Shown piece by piece: positions 25,150-33,197 of a DNA stretch of 64,000 nt. The stretch is from assembly GCF_001083785.1 (NCBI RefSeq), contig NZ_LAVL01000013.1:29190-93189 (forward strand), given 5' to 3'. The stretch's first letter is position 1; every line of letters begins with the position of its first letter. Position numbers and translations under genes: made by a program. The stretch is from Nonomuraea sp. SBT364 (lineage in GTDB: Bacteria; Actinomycetota; Actinomycetes; Streptosporangiales; Streptosporangiaceae). The notes below the pieces were generated by a model, which was not told the origin of the DNA, made no database searches, and saw nothing but the letters and a program-made list of their open reading frames with translations.

Positions 25150-26226
25150 ATGCCTGCTGATCGGGGTCAGGCGGCGGGCCCGCCGACGATCTCCGAGGTG
25201 GCCGCCGAGGCCGGCGTGGGCCGGGCCACGGCGGCGCGCACGCTCGGCGGCTATGGATACGTCAGCCCCGAGTTGCGCGAGCGGGTGCTCGCCGCCGCCG
25301 AGAAGCTCGGCTACCGGGCCAACAAGCTCGCGCGCAGCATGTCGACCGGCGTCAGCCACACCCTCGGCGTGATCGTCGCCGACATCGGCAACCCGTTCTT
25401 CGCCGGCGTGGTGCGCGGCATCTGCGACACCTCGCGGGCCCGGGGCTTCGACACGATCGTGCTGAGCACGTACGAGAAGCTCGAAGAGGAGATCGCCGCC
25501 GTCAACGTGCTGCTCGACAAGCGGGTCGACGGCGTCATCCTGTCGTCGGCGGCGGTCGGCAAGAGCCAGGTCGCGCACATCAGGGCGGCGATGGAGCGGG
25601 TCCCGGTGGTGCTGGTCGACCGCGCGGTGGCGGCGCTCGACCTCGACACGGTCGTCATCGACAACCGCGACGCGGCCCGCGAGGCGGTCGAGACCATCAT
25701 CGCGGCGGGGCACCGGCGCATCGGGTTCGTGTGGGGGCCGCCGATGACGCGGCCGCCCGCCACCCGGCGCGAACTGCTGGCCGAGGCGGCGCGCAACCTG
25801 TGGACGGACGGCGAGCGGCTGCGCGGCTACCTCGACGCGCTCGACGACGCCCGCATCCCGTTCGACCCCGAGCTGGTCATGGTCGGGCGCAAGACCGAGG
25901 AGCAGGCGACCGAGGAGGTCGGCCGGATGCTCGCCATGCCCGACCGGCCCACGGCACTGTTCTGCACCGAGACCGACGCGGTGACCGGCGCGTTGCGGGC
26001 GCTGCGCGCGGCCGGGCTGGCCTATCCGCGTGACGTGGCGCTGATCGGGTTCGACGACAGCGCGTGGGCGGCGGTGATGGAGCCGCCGCTGACGATGATC
26101 GAGCAGCCGGTGCACGACCTGGGCGCCAAGGCCGCCCAGGTGCTGCTCGACGCGCTGGAGGGGGCCGAACCGGCCCGCGAGACGCACACGTTGCGCTCCC
26201 GGCTGGTCGCGCGCGCGTCCGTGTAA
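25150..26226 (+). CDS. LacI-family regulator of the frl module
   Basis: 358 residues: N-terminal helix-turn-helix 'TISEVAAEAGVGRATAARTLGGYGYVSPELRERV' with hinge 'GYRANKLARSM', then a periplasmic-binding-like effector domain ('GVIVADIGNPFFAGVVRGI' to 'ALIGFDDSAWAAVMEPPLTMIEQP'). It ends the deglycase-kinase operon. The two matching palindromes in the divergent region, and a looser one downstream, are its likely sites. The inducer is probably an Amadori compound or its phosphate. Confidence 0.9.
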   Translation: MPADRGQAAGPPTISEVAAEAGVGRATAARTLGGYGYVSPELRERVLAAAEKLGYRANKLARSMSTGVSHTLGVIVADIGNPFFAGVVRGICDTSRARGFDTIVLSTYEKLEEEIAAVNVLLDKRVDGVILSSAAVGKSQVAHIRAAMERVPVVLVDRAVAALDLDTVVIDNRDAAREAVETIIAAGHRRIGFVWGPPMTRPPATRRELLAEAARNLWTDGERLRGYLDALDDARIPFDPELVMVGRKTEEQATEEVGRMLAMPDRPTALFCTETDAVTGALRALRAAGLAYPRDVALIGFDDSAWAAVMEPPLTMIEQPVHDLGAKAAQVLLDALEGAEPARETHTLRSRLVARASV

Positions 26227-26230
26227 GGGT

Positions 26231-26254
26231 TATAGTTTCGCCATACCGGTTACA
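26231..26254 (+). promoter_or_regulatory. -10 element and operator-like sequence before the CGNR gene
   Basis: TATAGT (26231-26236) is a good -10. The following CCATACCGGTTACA (26241-26254) shares the ATACCGGT core with the frl palindromes and matches operator 2 at 10 of 14 positions. It lies where transcription would start, before a strong Shine-Dalgarno. Confidence 0.45.
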
Positions 26255-26267
26255 AAGGAGGCGAGAC

Positions 26268-26819
26268 TTGCTGATACCCATGGCCGACTACGCCTGGGGC
26301 GCCGCGGTGGCCAACGACCTGGTGTCGACGTCACCCACCGTGCGGGGCGCCGAGGGCCTGCCGACCGCCGAGGCGCTGGCGGAGTTCCTCACCCGCCACG
26401 ACCTGCCGCCCGGCTCCGCCGACGACCTGTTCGCGGTCCAGCTCTTCCGCCGGGAGGCGCGCGGAGTCCTGGAGACCGAGACCGAGGAGCACGCGGTCAT
26501 GGGCGCCACCGTGCTGGCCCGCCGCGCGGGGCTCAGCCCGGTGCTGGACCGCGACCCCTCGGCGCGCTGGCAGTGGTACGTCCCCACCGCCCCGGACGCC
26601 TCCCTCGCCGACGAGCTGGCCGCCCTGGTCGGCGTCGCGCTGCTCGGCGTCGTACGGACCCTCGGCCACGAGCGCTTCCGGGCCTGCCTGGCGCCGGGCT
26701 GCCGGGGCGTGTTCGCCGACATCAGCCGGGCCGGCCGGCGCCGCTACTGCATGCCCGACGTGTGCGGCAACCGCCTCAACGTCGCCAACCACCGTGACCG
26801 CCGCCGGGTCGTCTCATGA
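26268..26819 (+). CDS. CGNR zinc-finger protein
   Basis: 183 residues. The C-terminal zinc knuckle reads 'CLAPGCRGVFADISRAGRRRYCMPDVCGNRLNVANHRDRR': Cys pairs, then the CGNR signature and a basic tail. The N-terminal helical part ('LPTAEALAEFLTRHDLPPG') is the ABATE-type domain. Such proteins are thought to be stress-linked regulators. TTG 26268 is chosen because AAAGGAGG lies 6-7 nt upstream; ATG 26280 would be 18 nt away. The stop overlaps the next start (ATGA). Confidence 0.85.
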   Translation: MLIPMADYAWGAAVANDLVSTSPTVRGAEGLPTAEALAEFLTRHDLPPGSADDLFAVQLFRREARGVLETETEEHAVMGATVLARRAGLSPVLDRDPSARWQWYVPTAPDASLADELAALVGVALLGVVRTLGHERFRACLAPGCRGVFADISRAGRRRYCMPDVCGNRLNVANHRDRRRVVS

Positions 26820-27250
26820 CCCGCCTGGCAGGTTCCTTCCAGCTTCCCGACGGCTCCTGGGTCCGGGGCCGCGGCCTGCGCCATCCCCTGCCCTCGGGCC
26901 CCACCCCTGCCTACGGCCTCTACCTGGGGTCGCACCGGCTGCGCCGGGAGCACGACGCCGCCCTGGACTGGGCGCACGACTGGGTCGAATGGCCCGACTT
27001 CCTGCTGCCCCGCGACCGCGACGCGGCCGTCGGACACATCCGCGCCCTGCACGAGCGGGCCGTCGCAGGCGAGGCCGTCGAGGTGGCCTGCGGGGGCGGC
27101 GTCGGCCGCACCGGCACCGTCCTGGCCTGCCTCGCCGTGCTGTCCGGCCTCACCCCGCCGGAGGCCGTGGCCTGGACACGCGAGCACCACCACCGCAGGG
27201 CGGTCGAGACGCCGTGGCAACGCCGCTGGATAGCCCGCTTCCCACGCTGA
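26816..27250 (+). CDS. Dual-specificity/tyrosine-type phosphatase-like protein
   Basis: 144 residues with a Cys-based phosphatase loop 'ACGGGVGRTGTVLA' (C-x5-R), where the nucleophile Cys is followed after five residues by Arg. A possible general acid is in 'VEWPDF'. The usual His before Cys is Ala here. It is coupled to the CGNR gene by a 4-bp overlap. The substrate is unknown. Confidence 0.75.
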   Translation: MTRLAGSFQLPDGSWVRGRGLRHPLPSGPTPAYGLYLGSHRLRREHDAALDWAHDWVEWPDFLLPRDRDAAVGHIRALHERAVAGEAVEVACGGGVGRTGTVLACLAVLSGLTPPEAVAWTREHHHRRAVETPWQRRWIARFPR

Positions 27251-27521
27251 CCTCCGCCGGACGTCATGGACGCACTCCAAGATCGCCCTTTACCTCGGCC
27301 GACGGCGTCTCACCTTGCACAAGGGCAGGTCGCGGGGGTCTCCATGCCTCGACACCGCGTCGTAGGAAGGTGCACCGCAGGGCCGGCGACGTCTCCCCGC
27401 GATGACCCGCGAGCTGGACGCCGCCACCGGCACCCGCCTCGGCGGCGCCCGCCGCACCTTCGAAACCCGCACGACCGGCAAACCGCAGTAACGCCCGCGC
27501 GGTGGCTTTACGCTTGCGGGC

Positions 27522-27959
27522 ATGAGGATCCGTCCCCGCACCCCGGCTGACCTGGACGCCTGCGTCGATGCGCTGGCCCAGGTCCAGGCCGCCGACCGCT
27601 ACCCGGTCGACTGGCCGGACGACCCGCACGCCTGGCTGACCCCGGCCGGCCTGACGTCCGCCTGGATCGCGACGGACGCGGCGGGCGCGGTGCTCGGCCA
27701 CGTCGGCCTGGGCGCGGACGCCGAGATCACCCGTCTGTTCGTCACCCCGGCGGCCCGCGGCCGCGGCCTCGCCGCCCAGCTCCTCGACGCCGTACGCGCC
27801 GCCGTACGGACACCGCTGAAGCTGGAAGTGTCGGCCGAGGGCGAGGCGGCCATCGCCTTCTACGAACGCACAGGCTGGCGCCGGGTCGCCACCACCCGCG
27901 CCGACTGGCTGGACACCACCGGCACCCCCGCCCTCCTCCACCACTACGTGACCCCGTAA
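27522..27959 (+). CDS. GNAT-family N-acetyltransferase
   Basis: 145 residues with the full GNAT order: 'MRIRPRTPADLDACV', strand 4 'EITRLFVTPAARGRGLAAQLLDAV' containing the acetyl-CoA loop (R-G-x-G-L-A), and 'AIAFYERTGWRRV' near the end. ATG 27522. Substrate unknown. The 270 bp before it hold no supported gene, only a 29-codon frame (27402-27491). Confidence 0.85.
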   Translation: MRIRPRTPADLDACVDALAQVQAADRYPVDWPDDPHAWLTPAGLTSAWIATDAAGAVLGHVGLGADAEITRLFVTPAARGRGLAAQLLDAVRAAVRTPLKLEVSAEGEAAIAFYERTGWRRVATTRADWLDTTGTPALLHHYVTP

Positions 27960-28084
27960 CCCCCTCGGCGCTCCCAAGGACGTCGCGCGGGCGCCTCTTC
28001 TCCGACGAGGGACGCCGCCGCCATGGGGGTGCCATCCGGCCCGCGAACTTCGCCTCGGCGGATCACCCCACCGTCCGTCATCCT

Positions 28085-28510
28085 TCAGGGTGCGCTCTGC
28101 CGGGGTTCGGCGGGTGTGGGACCGGCCTCGGCCGGCTTGCAAGTGGATGGGGCCGTGGCGAACGCCGATCCCGGCACCGGGACATCGAGAACCGCACCGT
28201 CACGTATGTGCCAGCATCGGGCCTGGCCCCACTCGTTGGTGACCATAAAGACCCCCCGAGGCCGATCGTCGTCCTCATCGACTGGAGACAGGGCCGCGAG
28301 TTGTTCGACCTGGGCTCGGATCTCTTGGAGTGCGCTCTCTCTGATGTCGCCGCCATAGAACAGGTAGAGCGTCCAGTTGAAGGGCTTTGTCGGCCAGGCC
28401 CAGCCGCCGGAGTAGAGGTCGTCCGTGTCCGCCTCGATGATGCGTTCGGCGTTCGGCCTATGGGCGAAGTCGAGCTCGAGCCACCCTCTCACCGAGACAT
28501 ACATTCCCAT
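28085..28510 (-). CDS. Hypothetical protein with a MYVSVRGWLE start
   Basis: 141 residues from ATG 28510 ('MGMYVSVRGWLELDF'). Conserved-looking blocks are 'DDLYSGGWAWPTKPFNWTLYLFYGGDIRES', 'EIRAQVEQLAALSP' and 'RPRGVFMVTNEWGQARCWHIRDG', with a Pro/Ala-rich, probably disordered tail. I have seen actinobacterial proteins with this N-terminus and layout but no function is known. No membrane span or signal. ATG 28534 is an alternative. It marks the left border of the decayed element region. Confidence 0.6.
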   Translation of the reverse strand: MGMYVSVRGWLELDFAHRPNAERIIEADTDDLYSGGWAWPTKPFNWTLYLFYGGDIRESALQEIRAQVEQLAALSPVDEDDDRPRGVFMVTNEWGQARCWHIRDGAVLDVPVPGSAFATAPSTCKPAEAGPTPAEPRQSAP

Positions 28511-28621
28511 GTGGGCGATCCTACGGATGGCCATCGGTAGCGACGTTGGACCACAGCGCCTGCCTGACCTTCCCGGCAGAAAGACGCCGGAGCCCCCGAG
28601 TTGATGGAACTGGAGGGACTG

Positions 28622-28842
28622 CCCACACTCTGGAGCGGCAGGGCATCCCGCACTTCCGGTCGTTCGTCCGCTTCTACCGGGCGTGGCCCAACAGCCTCAA
28701 GGCCGGCGTGCCCATCACCCGCTGGAACGAGCGGCACTCACCCAAGATCCGCGAGGATGTCGCCGCCGTGCACACCGAGCTGCCGCTCAACATCGGCCGC
28801 GTCCACCGCAGCGGCCGCACCCGCCACGGGGCCCGCGCATGA
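28622..28842 (+). pseudogene. C-terminal remnant of an integrative-element gene
   Basis: The frame ending at TGA 28842 is protein-like only from about 28622 ('HTLERQGIPHFRSFVRFYRAWPNSLKAGVPITRW...'). Upstream of this the frame has no credible start and loses conservation-like features. The TGA overlaps an ATG at 28839 (ATGA), the usual operon junction. I take it as the 3' part of a gene whose 5' half was removed by recombination. Function unknown. Confidence 0.4.
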
Positions 28843-29013
28843 CGGCAGCCAGAGGCGAGGGCAAGCAGAGACGCCGCGGCTTCGACGACCTCATCGCCCG
28901 CCGCGACGAACTGACCGACGTGTCCCCGCCGTGGGCCCGACCCCCAGCCTGCGCAAGCCACCGACCCGCAGACGCTGGCGGGCGCTCTCCTGGCCCCGCC
29001 GGCCCCGGACGCG

Positions 29014-29709
29014 GTGCCGGCCCCGTACGTCCAGCCGCGAGCCGACGGCGAGCTCACCGAGCAGGAGCGGGCGGACCTGTTCACCTGCGAGGCTGCCTTG
29101 GACGGACTTCGGCTGGCCTGGTGGGCGGCGGGCAAAGCGCTGCAGACCATCCGTGACGCCCGGCTGTACCGGGCCGGCCACCTTTCCTTCGAGGCGTACT
29201 GCGCGAGCCGGTGGGACATGACCCGCCGCCAAGCCGACCGGCTCATCGCGGCCTGGCCACTCGCCGAACGACTGAGACCAATTGGTCTCAGCTCCCTCAA
29301 CGAGGGACAAATCCGCGAGCTGCTGCCGCTGGCCGACCGGCACGGCCAGGACGCCGCCGCCGTGGTGTATCAGACGGTGGCCGAGGCCGACGGCGTGCGG
29401 GTCACCGCGGCGGTACTCAAGGGCGCCGCAGCCGTCGTCGCCGGCGACCGGTTCGATCCGGTCGCGGCCGCCGCGCAGATCCGCGCCTACCTGGCCGGCG
29501 ACCTGAAGGCCGGGCCCGCTGCCGAACCCGCCGGCCCTGTCGAGGCGTTCACCGCGGAGGCTGAACGCCTGCGGGCGACGATCAGCCGGACGATCCAGCG
29601 ACCGACGTTCCGAACGTACGCCCGAACCCACCCCGACCAGGCGCGGGCGGTGGTCGCCGGGCTCCGCGCGCTGTTGGACGACATCGAAACCGCGACAACC
29701 GAAGGATGA
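29014..29709 (+). CDS. Integrative-element protein with helix-turn-helix-like region; upstream frameshift
   Basis: 231 residues from GTG 29014. Core sequence 'ADLFTCEAALDGLRLAWWAAGKALQTIRDARLYR', 'SFEAYCASRWDMTRRQADRLIAAWPLAERL' and 'LNEGQIRELLPLADRHGQDAAAVVYQTVAEADGVRVTAAVLKGAA' is familiar from genes of actinomycete integrative elements, where it suggests a ParB/KorB-like DNA-binding protein. The natural start is probably ATG 28839, in another frame ('MTAARGEGKQRRRGFDDLIARRDELTDVS'). One extra C in the run near 28939-28943 would join the two into 289 residues. So this copy is either frameshifted or carries a sequencing error. Confidence 0.6.
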   Translation: MPAPYVQPRADGELTEQERADLFTCEAALDGLRLAWWAAGKALQTIRDARLYRAGHLSFEAYCASRWDMTRRQADRLIAAWPLAERLRPIGLSSLNEGQIRELLPLADRHGQDAAAVVYQTVAEADGVRVTAAVLKGAAAVVAGDRFDPVAAAAQIRAYLAGDLKAGPAAEPAGPVEAFTAEAERLRATISRTIQRPTFRTYARTHPDQARAVVAGLRALLDDIETATTEG

Positions 29710-29719
29710 CGGGAGCAGC

Positions 29720-29965
29720 ATGGACCCGGACAACGCGAGCAGCCTGGCGTGGGCGCGACGAGAGATACCTGAGCAGGTGCGCATGACGTGGTCGTCTGTG
29801 GACAGCTGGTGCTGGCTGTCGCCTCGCGTCACTCTGGCCGCCGGCGACCAGCGGCGCGGAACGCTCGTCTTCGAGGTGCCCAAGAACGCCAAGATCGAGC
29901 GGTTCCAGTTCGCGCTTGAGTCCGGATTCGCCGAGCAGAAGGGCGAATGGCGGCTGGCGCGGTAG
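29720..29965 (+). CDS. Small protein with DUF4352-like strand pattern
   Basis: 81 residues. The end 'RRGTLVFEVPKNAKIERFQFALESGFAEQKGEWRL' resembles the last strands of DUF4352-type immunoglobulin-like domains, but the signal peptide and first strands are missing. ATG 29720 follows GGGAGC. It may be a truncated remnant whose start has been replaced. A strong hairpin follows. Confidence 0.45.
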   Translation: MDPDNASSLAWARREIPEQVRMTWSSVDSWCWLSPRVTLAAGDQRRGTLVFEVPKNAKIERFQFALESGFAEQKGEWRLAR

Positions 29966-29973
29966 CCCAGACA

Positions 29974-30025
29974 CGACGAAACGCCCCCGGCCCGCACCCG
30001 AAGGTGCGAGCCGGGGGCGTCGTCG
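29974..30025 (+). terminator. Strong hairpin before the cassette promoter
   Basis: CGACGA (29974) plus CGCCCCCGGC (29982-29991) pair with GCCGGGGGCG (30010-30019) plus TCGTCG (30020-30025), with an inner GCACC/GGTGC pair. No U-tract. It separates the left element genes from the three-gene cassette. Confidence 0.7.
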
Positions 30026-30070
30026 TACGCCGGCGGGCGGCATGTTACGCCGCTCCGCATCCGAAAAGAG

Positions 30071-30123
30071 TGGGCTCATTCTGGGCATATCAGTGGGCAT
30101 TTTGTGGGCATCCTTGCGATAGT
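30071..30123 (+). promoter_or_regulatory. Four phased TGGGCAT-type repeats over a leaderless promoter
   Basis: TGGGCTC (30071), TGGGCAT (30082), TGGGCAT (30094) and TGGGCAT (30105) start 11, 12 and 11 bp apart, so they lie on one helix face. GATAGT (30118-30123) is a -10 element 6 nt before ATG 30130, and TGGGCA at 30094 sits at the -35 position with an 18-bp spacer. This arrangement suits cooperative repression or activation of the cassette. Confidence 0.55.
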
Positions 30124-30129
30124 GGAGGC

Positions 30130-31053
30130 ATGACCACATCCGAGACGACCGCGCCTGGCGCGGTCGACGCGCTGCCGGACGAGCTCCGGGTGCTGCTGCG
30201 GTCCGGGATACCTGTCCGGGCCGGAGACTGCGGGCCCGGGCTCATGGCGCTGCGCGGAGTACGCGCCCGAGCGGTGCAGCCGGACGATCCGGCAAGCCGG
30301 GCCCGGGCGCTGGACGCGCTGCTGCGCGAGCAGCTCGACCGGCTGGAGAACGGCGAGCTGGCCGCACCGAGCCGTCTGCTGTTCGGCGCCGATCCCGCCA
30401 CCTCTGGCGCCACCCTGACAGCCCGCCGGTCCGCCGCCGCGGCCGCCGCCGACTACGAGGTGCACCACTTCCGTAAGCGGATCGAGCCGAAGATCCTTGG
30501 TCTGCTGGCTTGGCAGCTGCGCCGAGACAGCGAGGCCTTCGCCAGCCGGCACGCGGTCGCCCCCGAGCTGCGCGCAGCACGGGGCCCGTTCGTACTGCCG
30601 GCGGACGTGTTCGCATGGGAGGCCGCCGAGCACCAGCACGCCCTGGCCGCGCTGTGGGGTGCGGTCTACCAGCTGCGCGCCGCGCTGCTGACCGTGGCCC
30701 GGCTGGCGAGCATGGAGGCCAGCGACGAGGACCTGGCCGCCACGGCCGCGACCGCCCTGTGGCGGCACGCCGCAATCCTGCATGCAGCCGCCAGGTACCG
30801 GGCCTCGTACGGGGCCGTGCTGCTGCACGCCGCAACGGAGCTCGGCCCCGACGATATCGGCGCGTCGGCCGGCTGGACCCCCGCCCTCACCCCCGGGCAA
30901 GAGCTGCTGCTCGCCGGCCTCTTCAACCCCGAGGGCTCCCTGCCCGACTTCACCGCCCGGCTGGAAGCGGCCGCCGGCGGTGCGGAGCTCGCCGCGACCT
31001 GGCGGCGGGCACTCACCGGCCGTCCCGGCCACGACCAGGAAGGACCAGCATGA
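30130..31053 (+). CDS. Helical protein of unknown function, first gene of the cassette
   Basis: 307 residues, Ala-rich and almost all alpha-helical, no signal or membrane span. Notable blocks are 'YEVHHFRKRIEPKILGLLAWQLRRDSEAFASRHAVAPELRA' and 'DVFAWEAAEHQHALAALWGAVYQLRAALLTVARLAS'. His and Glu occur in helical spacing (E-H-Q-H), which could bind metal, but no known motif is complete. ATG 30130 is probably leaderless. The stop overlaps the ATPase gene start by 4 bp (ATGA), so the two are made together. I cannot assign a family. Confidence 0.6.
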   Translation: MTTSETTAPGAVDALPDELRVLLRSGIPVRAGDCGPGLMALRGVRARAVQPDDPASRARALDALLREQLDRLENGELAAPSRLLFGADPATSGATLTARRSAAAAAADYEVHHFRKRIEPKILGLLAWQLRRDSEAFASRHAVAPELRAARGPFVLPADVFAWEAAEHQHALAALWGAVYQLRAALLTVARLASMEASDEDLAATAATALWRHAAILHAAARYRASYGAVLLHAATELGPDDIGASAGWTPALTPGQELLLAGLFNPEGSLPDFTARLEAAAGGAELAATWRRALTGRPGHDQEGPA

Positions 31054-31622
31054 GTCTCGATCAGCTTCTCAACCCCGCCACCCCGCCCCGCCGGTACGTG
31101 ATCACTGGAGGGCCGTCCGCAGGCAAGGAGGCCGTCATCGCCAGCCTGCAGGACCTGGGAGTCCCGTGCACCGAGGGCGAGCCCGCGCGGGAAATCTACC
31201 GGCAGCACCGCGACCGGCTTGGCCGGCACCTGCAGGTCGCCGACCGGCGCGACTACTCTCGCGACGTCCTGGCCGCTTTCGTCGCCGAATACTGCGCGCA
31301 CAAGCAGGGCCTGCGCTTCTACAACCGCGGCATCCCTGACGGGTACGGCTGGGATGCGTTCTTCGGCCTCGGCCCCTACCCGGAGCTGGAGGAGGCGGCT
31401 CGCATCTACCGCTACGACGCGGTCTTCATCCTGGACCCGCTGGACGACTTCGACTCCGAAGACGACCTCGTGTGGGCGAAGGAGCGAGAGATTCGCCGCG
31501 TACACGAGCTGATCATCCAGGGCTACTACGACGCCGGTTACAAGCCGATCTTCGTCCCGGCTGACGAGCCCGGCCAGCGCGTGAAGTTCATCCTGGCCCA
31601 GCTCCCCGTCCCGACCATCTGA
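31050..31622 (+). CDS. AAA_28-type P-loop NTPase (Ttd14/NadR-like)
   Basis: 190 residues. Walker A at the N-terminus is 'ITGGPSAGKEAVI', where the Ser/Thr after GK is Glu, an unusual change. 'YDAVFILDPLDDFDSEDDL' forms the Walker B-type strand, and 'REIRRVHELIIQGYYDAGYKPIFVPAD' the lid and last strand. This is the AAA_28 layout, whose members include phosphate-transfer enzymes acting on small molecules or lipids. It lies between the helical protein and the synthetase-like gene, suggesting one pathway. The altered Walker A residue means nucleotide use needs proof. Confidence 0.75.
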   Translation: MSLDQLLNPATPPRRYVITGGPSAGKEAVIASLQDLGVPCTEGEPAREIYRQHRDRLGRHLQVADRRDYSRDVLAAFVAEYCAHKQGLRFYNRGIPDGYGWDAFFGLGPYPELEEAARIYRYDAVFILDPLDDFDSEDDLVWAKEREIRRVHELIIQGYYDAGYKPIFVPADEPGQRVKFILAQLPVPTI

Positions 31623-31640
31623 CCGAGAGGCCCGAATCCG

Positions 31641-33094
31641 ATGAACGGCCGTACCAACCCCGTGGAGCTCATCAGTCCGAACAACGTGCTGGCCAACGCG
31701 ATGCTGCGCAGCGTCGACATGGTCCGGCCGCGCCTGCAGGCACCAACCCGGACCGGGTCGCGTTCTGCGTCGGCACGCAGATCAACGGAGCCCCTCACCT
31801 CGGCACCTCTCTCGTCCAGACGGCCGCGTTCCTGCTCGCCAAGGCGACCAAGCGCGCGTTCGGCGTCGACACCGTGGTGCGGTTCGGCGCGCTGGACAAC
31901 GCGCCCTACGACATCCGCCTCGACCCCGAGACCCACCACGCCTACCAGACCACCTACTTCCACGCGCTCGGCGCCGACGGCGTCGAGGACCTGATCGACA
32001 AGTACTACCGGGCGATGTTCGACTCCCTCGCGGACGCCACCGGCGTCGACTACGAGATGGAGACCTACGCGGCGCAGCAGGCCGACCCGGCCTTCCGGCA
32101 CGAGTTTCTCGCCACCCTCGGCCGGCTGGATCAGATCCGCTGGCCGCTCGCGCCCTCGCACGGCCAGGTCCACATCCGACTGCCGTGCCCGCACTGCGGG
32201 TGGGCCGAGAAACGAGCCGAGCGGACCAGGCTGCTGCGCACCGGCTCCGGCGGCGCCGACTTCGCCGCGGTCTGCACCGACCACGGCGGCTATGAGGTGA
32301 CCGTCACCGCCGACACCAGTGCCTTCCTGGACCTGGCCACCCTCTACCGGAACCTGGTCAAGGAGCGCCTGGCCGCCCGTGACCACGTCACCCTGTCGGT
32401 GATGGTCAAGGGCGGCGACTGGGCCTACGGCTGCCAACTGGTCGATGAGGCCTTCGCGCAGCTGCCCGGGCTGCCGCCGCCACCCCGGGTCTTCACGCCG
32501 ATGGTCCTGACCGACACCGGCGCCAAGCTCTCCAAGTCGCTGATCCGGGACGGGAAGGTTCCGCCGCCGCCCGGGGCGCCCCCGTGGATGCTCGACGTCA
32601 CCGAGTGGCCCGGTAACACCGACTCCTATGTCGACGCCCTGGTGTGGCTGGTCAGCCGCATGCTCGACGATCCGAAGCACTTCTACCGCTCGTACACCAC
32701 CCAGGAACTGGACCGCCTCATGACCGCCCGTCCTCACACGACGTCGGCGCCGCGCGCCCGCGAGATGCACCTCTACCGCCGCTACTTCGACCTGGTGGCC
32801 GACGGCAGCAAGACGATCGAAGTTCGGGTGCAGTACCCCAACCTGCGCAACCTCTCGGCCGGTGACCACATCCGGTTCGTGTGCGGCCGCGACGACGTCC
32901 TCACCCGCGTGAAGCGCGTCGCCCGCTACAGCAGTTTCGAAGAGATGCTTGACACCGAGGGGCCCGCCAAGGTCAACCCGACCAGCCCGCGTGATCAGCA
33001 GCTCGCCAACATCCGCCGCATCTACGGCCCGGAGAAGGAGGCGCTCGGCGTGCTGGCCATCGAGATCGAGCTCCTGGACGAGCCTGCCACCTGA
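31641..33094 (+). pseudogene. Class-I aminoacyl-tRNA-synthetase-like domain fused to ASCH (1-base frameshift)
   Basis: Joining the frame from ATG 31641 to the frame that follows about 31738 gives about 484 residues. The HIGH-type motif is 'GAPHLGTSL', the KMSKS-type motif is 'GAKLSKSLI', and a zinc-like knuckle is 'CPHCGWAEK...CTDHGG' between them, as in class-I lysyl-tRNA synthetases. The anticodon-binding part is missing. Instead the last about 115 residues ('MHLYRRYFDLVADGSKTIEVRVQYPNLRNL', 'GDHIRFV', 'LGVLAIEIELL') form an ASCH domain, an RNA-binding PUA-like fold. The shift lies at CTGCAGGCACC, where one more G would restore the frame. Whether this is decay or a base-calling error is open. 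The rest shows no further damage. Confidence 0.65.
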
Positions 33095-33107
33095 TACGGA
33101 ACGCGGA

Positions 33108-33155
33108 AAAGGGGCCGGTGTCTCCCTCCTGAATGGGGGAGCTACCGGCCCCTTT
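33108..33155 (+). terminator. Terminator of the three-gene cassette
   Basis: AAAGGGGCCGGT (33108-33119) pairs with ACCGGCCCCTTT (33144-33155), with an inner CTCCC/GGGAG pair. It lies 14 nt past the ASCH stop, and the A/T ends would allow termination in both directions. Confidence 0.8.
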
Positions 33156-33197
33156 CGGCTCCTGCGCGCTGGGCCTACAGCAACGACGAGGTCAGGT

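Noticed and set aside
27251..27521. A gene between the phosphatase and the GNAT gene
   Set aside because: The best frame (27402-27491, 29 codons) has no ribosome-binding site or family motif.
31735..31745. Programmed ribosomal frameshift in the synthetase-like gene
   Set aside because: No slippery heptamer or downstream pseudoknot is evident; a missing G in a short run is simpler.
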